DNA of 64,000 nt from Anaerolineae bacterium (GTDB taxonomy: Bacteria > Chloroflexota > Anaerolineae > 4572-78 > J111), in contig JAHDWA010000048.1 of the NCBI GenBank assembly GCA_023382535.1, forward strand, positions 1 through 64,000, read 5' to 3'. Shown in pieces: positions 59,939 to 64,000 of this stretch; position 1 is the stretch's first letter, and each line of letters opens with the position of its first letter. The notes beneath the pieces are model-generated. The model ran no database searches and was not told the DNA's origin. It saw only the letters and a list, made by a program, of their open reading frames with translations. Position numbers and translations under genes: made by a program.

Positions 59939-61609
59939 GTGATTTTACTCATTGATAATTATGACTCATTTACCTACAACCTGGCCCAATATCTGGGCGA
60001 GTTAGGCTATCAAATTGAGGTGCGGCGCAACGATGCCATTACCCTGGACGAAATTGCAGCGATGCACCCTGACCAGATTGTGATTTCACCGGGGCCGGGT
60101 ACGCCCGACGACGCCGGGATTTCACTTGACCTGATTAAACACTTCTATCAAGAGATACCCATCCTCGGGGTCTGCCTGGGGCACCAGGCCATTGGCCAGG
60201 CTTTTGGGGGAAAGGTCGTGCGAGCACGCCAGATCATGCATGGCAAAGTTTCGCCCATCGAGCACAACCAGCAGGGCATTTTTCAGAACCTACCCAGCCC
60301 GCTGACCGCCACCCGCTACCATTCCTTGATTGTGCAGGAACCCCTGCCCGACTGCCTGGAAATCACGGCGCGGGGCAAAGACGCCGAGGTGATGGCCCTG
60401 CGGCATAAGGAATACCCGGTGGTCGGGGTGCAGTTCCACCCGGAGTCAATTTTAACCGAATACGGTCACGAAATGCTGCGCAACTTTTTGCAGGTCGAGG
60501 CCGGCGATTTTGGCCCGGCCAAGCCCGCTCCTGAGCCTGTCACTGAAGCAGAGACACGCCCCGCCCCGGTTATTATCTTCCCTATCAAAACCGCCATCAA
60601 CAAAGTGATGAGCGGCGACTCACTCAATATTGAAGAGGCCGAAGAGGTGATGTCCCAAATTATGGCTGGCGAAGCGACCCCGGCCCAGATTGGCGCATAT
60701 TTGACCGCCCTGCGCATGAAGGGGGAGACGGTCGAGGAGATTACCGGCAGCGCCCGGGCCATGCGCTCCCTGGCCGCACCAGTGCGCCCCAACACGACCC
60801 CTGCCGAGCTGGTAGACACCTGCGGCACCGGCGGCGACAGCGCCGGAACCTTCAATATCAGCACCACGGCGGCTTTTGTCGTCGCCGGAACGGGCCAGAA
60901 GGTGGCCAAGCACGGCAATCGGTCGGTCAGCAGCAAGAGCGGCAGCGCCGACGTGCTGGCCGCGTTGGGGGTCAATTTGGACCTGACCCCGCAGCAGGTC
61001 GCCCAGGCCATAGACGAGATCGGGATTGGCTTTCTTTTTGCCCCCAAGCTCCACCCGGCGATGAAGCACGCTATCGGCCCGCGCCGCGAACTGGGGGTGC
61101 GGACCATCTTCAACGTGCTTGGCCCGCTGACCAATCCGGCCGGAGCGCGGGCACAGATCATCGGCGTTTATGATGAACGTTTGACCGAACCGCTGGCCCA
61201 GGTACTGGGCGAGTTGGGCAGCCGGGGAGCTTTTGTGGTGCACGGCCACGGCGGCCTGGACGAATTGACCACCACCGGCCCGAACCGGGTCAGCCGGCTG
61301 CAGGAAGGCAAAGTTACGACTGAAATGCTTGACCCGCTAGATCTGGGCTTTGCCAGGGCCACTTTAGCTGACCTTCTGGGCGGCACGGCCGAAGAAAACG
61401 CTCAAATCACCCGCGATATTCTGACTACTCAAAAAAATGGCCCACGTCGAGATGTGGTGATTCTCAACGCCGCCGCTGCCCTCGTCGCCGCCGGCCGGGC
61501 TGGTGATCTCCCTGCCGGGATCAAACAGGCCAACGAAAGTCTCGACAGCGGCGCGGCCCTGGCCGTGTTGGAGAAGTTTGTCGAGTTTACTCAAACGATT
61601 GGGGGCTAA
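59939..61609 (+). CDS. trpGD: Fused anthranilate synthase component II / anthranilate phosphoribosyltransferase
   Basis: A 556-residue fusion. Residues 1-190 are the TrpG glutamine amidotransferase with nucleophile Cys79 ([10 protein letters not shown]) and His in [15 protein letters not shown] linker of about 25 residues ([17 protein letters not shown]) leads to TrpD (about 217-556), with the phosphoribosyl-pyrophosphate loop [18 protein letters not shown] and [17 protein letters not shown], a second loop and [19 protein letters not shown]. Fusion order TrpG-TrpD as in some enterobacteria. GTG 59939 has CGGAGGA eight bases upstream. Confidence 0.96.
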   Translation: MILLIDNYDSFTYNLAQYLGELGYQIEVRRNDAITLDEIAAMHPDQIVISPGPGTPDDAGISLDLIKHFYQEIPILGVCLGHQAIGQAFGGKVVRARQIMHGKVSPIEHNQQGIFQNLPSPLTATRYHSLIVQEPLPDCLEITARGKDAEVMALRHKEYPVVGVQFHPESILTEYGHEMLRNFLQVEAGDFGPAKPAPEPVTEAETRPAPVIIFPIKTAINKVMSGDSLNIEEAEEVMSQIMAGEATPAQIGAYLTALRMKGETVEEITGSARAMRSLAAPVRPNTTPAELVDTCGTGGDSAGTFNISTTAAFVVAGTGQKVAKHGNRSVSSKSGSADVLAALGVNLDLTPQQVAQAIDEIGIGFLFAPKLHPAMKHAIGPRRELGVRTIFNVLGPLTNPAGARAQIIGVYDERLTEPLAQVLGELGSRGAFVVHGHGGLDELTTTGPNRVSRLQEGKVTTEMLDPLDLGFARATLADLLGGTAEENAQITRDILTTQKNGPRRDVVILNAAAALVAAGRAGDLPAGIKQANESLDSGAALAVLEKFVEFTQTIGG

Positions 61610-61662
61610 TAAAAAACTCAGCCGGGATGTGGGGATTAGAGGATTTTTAAAGGGTCAGAAAT

Positions 61663-62049
61663 ATGTTAAAGGGATTGGAAAAACACGTTGAATTGACCCA
61701 ACAGATTATTGCTGCTTGTTATGAAGTGCATAAAGTTTTGGGGCCGGGCTTAGAAGAACGATTTTACCGAGACGCTTTGATGCATGAATTAGAGTTGCGT
61801 GGACTCGCTGTTCAACGAGAGCAAGATTTTATGGTGGAGTATAAAGGTAAACAGTTAGGGCTGCATCGTGTTGATTTGATTGTAGAGAATACGGTTTTGA
61901 TTGAGTTAAAAGCAGTAACCGGCAAACTTCTTGACGTGCATGTGGCCCAAACCATTTCAGAACGAAATATCGCTCGATTACCTGTTGCTTTATTGATCAA
62001 TTTCGGCGATACCAGCGTCCAAGTCCGCCGCCTTGAAAGTCGTAGCTAA
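61663..62049 (+). CDS. GxxExxY family protein
   Basis: A 128-residue protein of the GxxExxY family (GPGLEERFYRDALMHELELRG contains the naming motif). The VDLIVENTVLIELKAV segment has the D-x-ExK pattern of PD-(D/E)XK nucleases. Members are frequently inserted between other genes and their role is not known. It is AT-richer than the flanking trp genes and interrupts the trpGD-trpC order. ATG 61663 may share the trp transcript. Confidence 0.8.
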   Translation: MLKGLEKHVELTQQIIAACYEVHKVLGPGLEERFYRDALMHELELRGLAVQREQDFMVEYKGKQLGLHRVDLIVENTVLIELKAVTGKLLDVHVAQTISERNIARLPVALLINFGDTSVQVRRLESRS

Positions 62050-62115
62050 ATCAGAAAAATAAAAATCCCCAAATCCCCAAATCCCGGCTTTATGCTCCAG
62101 AAATAGAGAGTGTCA

Positions 62116-62946
62116 ATGACCATTTTAGACGACATCATTAAATACAAACGCATCGAAGAGTTACCCAAGCAGATGCAGGCCCGCGAAGCGGCCCTGGTGC
62201 GGGCCGAGGCGGCCCTGGCTCCCAAGCCGAAAGATTTTGTGGCCGCCCTGAGAGCCGCTGGCCGAGTCGCGCTCATTGCCGAGGTTAAAAAAGCCTCGCC
62301 GAGCAAGGGCCTGCTCCGGCACAACTTCGACCCAATTGAGCTGGCTCAAACTTACGCCGCCAATGGCGCCTCCGCCATCTCGGTGCTGACCGATGCCAAG
62401 TATTTCCAGGGTAAATTAGATTATTTAACGCAAATCAGAAAACACTTAGATCGGCTAACTTCTTCTCTCCCTACTCCCTACTCCTTACTCCCTCCTCCTC
62501 TCCTTCGCAAAGATTTCATCTTCCACCCCTACCAGGTTTATGAAGCCCGCGCCGCCGGAGCCGATGCCCTGCTGCTCATCACCGCCGTACTCAAAGACAA
62601 GGAGATGGCGGATCTGCTGGCCCTGACCCACGAGTTAGGGATGAGCGCCCTGATTGAGGTCCACGACCGGGCCGAGTTGGAGCGCGTCCTGCCCTTGCAG
62701 CCTCGCCTCATTGGGGTGAACAACCGCGATTTGCGCGACTTCTCGGTGAATTTGAATACCTGCATCCAACTACGCCAGTACGTCCCCGCTGGCACCTGCT
62801 TTGTGGCTGAAAGCGGCATCCACACCGCCGCAGATGTGGCTCGCCTGGCGAAAGAGGGTATTGACGCCCTCCTGGTCGGCGAGGCGCTGGTCAAAGCCAA
62901 GGATGTAGGAAAGAAGGTGAGGGAGTTGGTAAATTATGAATTGTGA
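62116..62946 (+). CDS. trpC: Indole-3-glycerol phosphate synthase
   Basis: A 276-residue TIM-barrel enzyme closing the indole ring. Motifs are LIAEVKKASPSKG (catalytic Lys), SVLTDAKYFQG, LLRKDFIFHPYQVYEARAAGADALLLI, VNNRDLRDFSV and VAESGIHTAADV. A heptamer repeat (62458-62506) encodes an extra segment of about twelve residues, SSLPTPYSLLPPP, just before the LRKDF strand; the family usually has a short turn there. ATG 62116 is preferred over GTG 62110, with weak GAGAG five bases before. No trpF, trpB or trpA follows in the window. Confidence 0.93.
   Translation: MTILDDIIKYKRIEELPKQMQAREAALVRAEAALAPKPKDFVAALRAAGRVALIAEVKKASPSKGLLRHNFDPIELAQTYAANGASAISVLTDAKYFQGKLDYLTQIRKHLDRLTSSLPTPYSLLPPPLLRKDFIFHPYQVYEARAAGADALLLITAVLKDKEMADLLALTHELGMSALIEVHDRAELERVLPLQPRLIGVNNRDLRDFSVNLNTCIQLRQYVPAGTCFVAESGIHTAADVARLAKEGIDALLVGEALVKAKDVGKKVRELVNYEL
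62458..62506. repeat. Heptamer repeat inside trpC
   Basis: Units such as TCCCTAC, TCCCTAC, TCCTTAC and TCCCTCC run in tandem inside the trpC reading frame. The repeat keeps the frame open and adds a Pro/Ser/Leu-rich stretch. No complementary arm is present. Confidence 0.75.
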
Positions 62947-62949
62947 ATG

Positions 62950-63040
62950 ATGAATAGTCCCAAAGGGATACCCTTGCGGTATGAATTGTGAAGTAAAACC
63001 TCTTCGTTCATAATTCTCAATTGACAATTCACAGTTCACT
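62950..63040. repeat. Heptamer-type repeat between trpC and the TPR gene
   Basis: GAATTGT, GAATGAT, GAATAGT-type units on the left match ATAATTC, TCAATTG, ACAATTC, ACAGTTC on the right. The right arm encodes the last residues and stop of the convergent TPR gene (stop at 63029-63031). Confidence 0.65.
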
Positions 63041-64000
63041 ATTAACCTGGGCCATCTCGGCTCGAATGGCCGCGTTGATGCGCACATTTTCCAGGTAACT
63101 ACGCCGGAGTTCGGGATTATAGATTAGCTCGGCTTTGGCGGTGATAAGGGTGTAGGCTTGCTGTAACACCCGGCGGGCTTCTGCCTCATCGCCTCGCTCG
63201 CGGCAGACCTGGGCGTAAATCCACCAGATAGTTTGAGGCGGGTACTCTCCGCTGCCGGAGCCGTTTTGCAGCGAGTCGAGCGCCTCGGCTAGGCATTGGT
63301 AGGCCAGCACCAAATCACCGGCGGCGAGACTGGCCTGGCCTTTGGCGGCAAGGCTGGCGACGTAATTGCCGGTTTCACCCAGCTCTTTGCGCAGGTCGCA
63401 GGCGGCGTGGAAGTGACGTATGGCCTCTTCAGCCAAGCCGCGAGCAAGGTAAAGATGGCCCAGATCGTGCAGGCAAAAGGCCGCACCGCGCCGGTCACCG
63501 ATGGCGTTGCGCAGGCTGAGTGAACGCTCTAAATTGTCCTGGGCCTGGCGGTAATCTCCCAGGATCGTCTGGACCTGGCCGAGTGTGTTCAGGCTGATGC
63601 CTTCGCGCAGGCGGTCGCCGATGGTCTGGCTGGTCGAGAGCGCCTGGGCATAGTAGTGCTGTGCTTGCTCGTAACGGCCCAGGCTGGCTTCGAGCAGCCC
63701 CAGGTTGTTGGCGCAGCCGGCCTCGCCGCCGCGATCGCCGACGGCGTGATACAGTTCCAGGGCTTGCTGGTAATCCTGGCGGGCCTGTTCGTAATCAGAC
63801 ATCTGGGTGTGGATCAGGCCCAGGTAATTAAGACTGGTCGCTTTGAGTTGGTCATCGGCGGCCGCACCGTCAATGTCCAGAGCTTGTTGGAAGGCGGCTC
63901 GCGCCCTATCGTACCGGCCCTGGCGCCATTCGGCGATGCCCAGGTTGACCAGCGTCCGGGCGGCCCAAACCTGACGCCCGTGCTGCTGGGCCAGGGCCAA
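63029..64000 (-). CDS. TPR-repeat protein, C-terminal part (runs off the window)
   Basis: The visible 323 residues are the C-terminal part of a protein continuing past 64000. At least seven TPR units of about 40 residues can be read (LVNLGIAEWRQGRYDRARAAFQQAL; YLGLIHTQMSDYEQARQDYQQALELYHAVGD; and so on), with the NLGxL and GDRxGxA spacing of Kinesin-light-chain-like arrays. Such arrays commonly end LuxR- or BTAD-type regulators and signalling ATPases, but the N-terminal part is not visible. It converges on trpC. Confidence 0.85.
   Translation of the reverse strand: MALAQQHGRQVWAARTLVNLGIAEWRQGRYDRARAAFQQALDIDGAAADDQLKATSLNYLGLIHTQMSDYEQARQDYQQALELYHAVGDRGGEAGCANNLGLLEASLGRYEQAQHYYAQALSTSQTIGDRLREGISLNTLGQVQTILGDYRQAQDNLERSLSLRNAIGDRRGAAFCLHDLGHLYLARGLAEEAIRHFHAACDLRKELGETGNYVASLAAKGQASLAAGDLVLAYQCLAEALDSLQNGSGSGEYPPQTIWWIYAQVCRERGDEAEARRVLQQAYTLITAKAELIYNPELRRSYLENVRINAAIRAEMAQVNSEL

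Overview
The window looks like a chromosomal segment of a Gram-negative-type heterotroph of the phylum Chloroflexota (Anaerolineae or a relative). This rests on style rather than a marker gene: many soluble multi-GAF histidine kinases, Pro/Thr-linker lipoproteins, LexA operators of GAAC-N4-GTTC type, a standalone effector-associated (Death-like) domain, and DUF-rich operons. No rRNA, tRNA, CRISPR array, transposase or integrase was recognised.

Layout. 1-10.4 kb (+): the 3' part of secA, a winged-helix protein, a KaiC-like ATPase, two small membrane proteins, a four-GAF histidine kinase, adenosine deaminase, a lipoprotein and a small conserved protein with a terminator. 10.4-15.4 kb: a receiver-GAF-cyclase protein (-), then the ribosome-assembly GTPase rsgA behind a leader with a 20-codon peptide and two terminators, a GNAT acetyltransferase and a DUF169 protein. 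15.5-23.8 kb (-): an ABC-2 exporter (ATPase plus two permeases); an SOS island with two lexA paralogues, an effector-associated-domain protein and a lexA-FtsK-like operon; a response regulator and a STAS protein. 23.9-40.4 kb (-): a complete complex I operon, nuoA-B-CD-E-F-G-H-I-J-K-L-M-N, interrupted between nuoL and nuoM by three accessory genes. 40.5-55.1 kb: two M1-type lipoprotein peptidases, a TiaS-like protein, a UPF0251 protein, a molybdenum-storage-protein-like kinase-fold protein, a CpaF ATPase, a GAF/PAS kinase, a methyltransferase, a bacterial PH protein, and a 1105-residue protein that appears to fuse SLATT, deoxyribosyltransferase/TIR-like, TPR and SLOG-like modules. 55.2-57.6 kb (-): two GT4 glycosyltransferases. 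57.8-63 kb (+): a Trp T-box leader followed by trpE, trpGD, a GxxExxY gene and trpC. 63-64 kb (-): the C-terminal part of a TPR protein that runs off the window.

The best candidates for something new are the SLATT/NDT-like/TPR/SLOG-like fusion behind a palindromic promoter (51.8-55.1 kb), the SOS island in which one LexA has lost its catalytic serine (20.7-22.9 kb), the rsgA leader (12.1-12.45 kb), and a genome-wide style of 7-bp degenerate repeats that fill about a dozen gene junctions as hairpins and twice enter coding sequence. All assignments come from reading the sequence. No database search was run.
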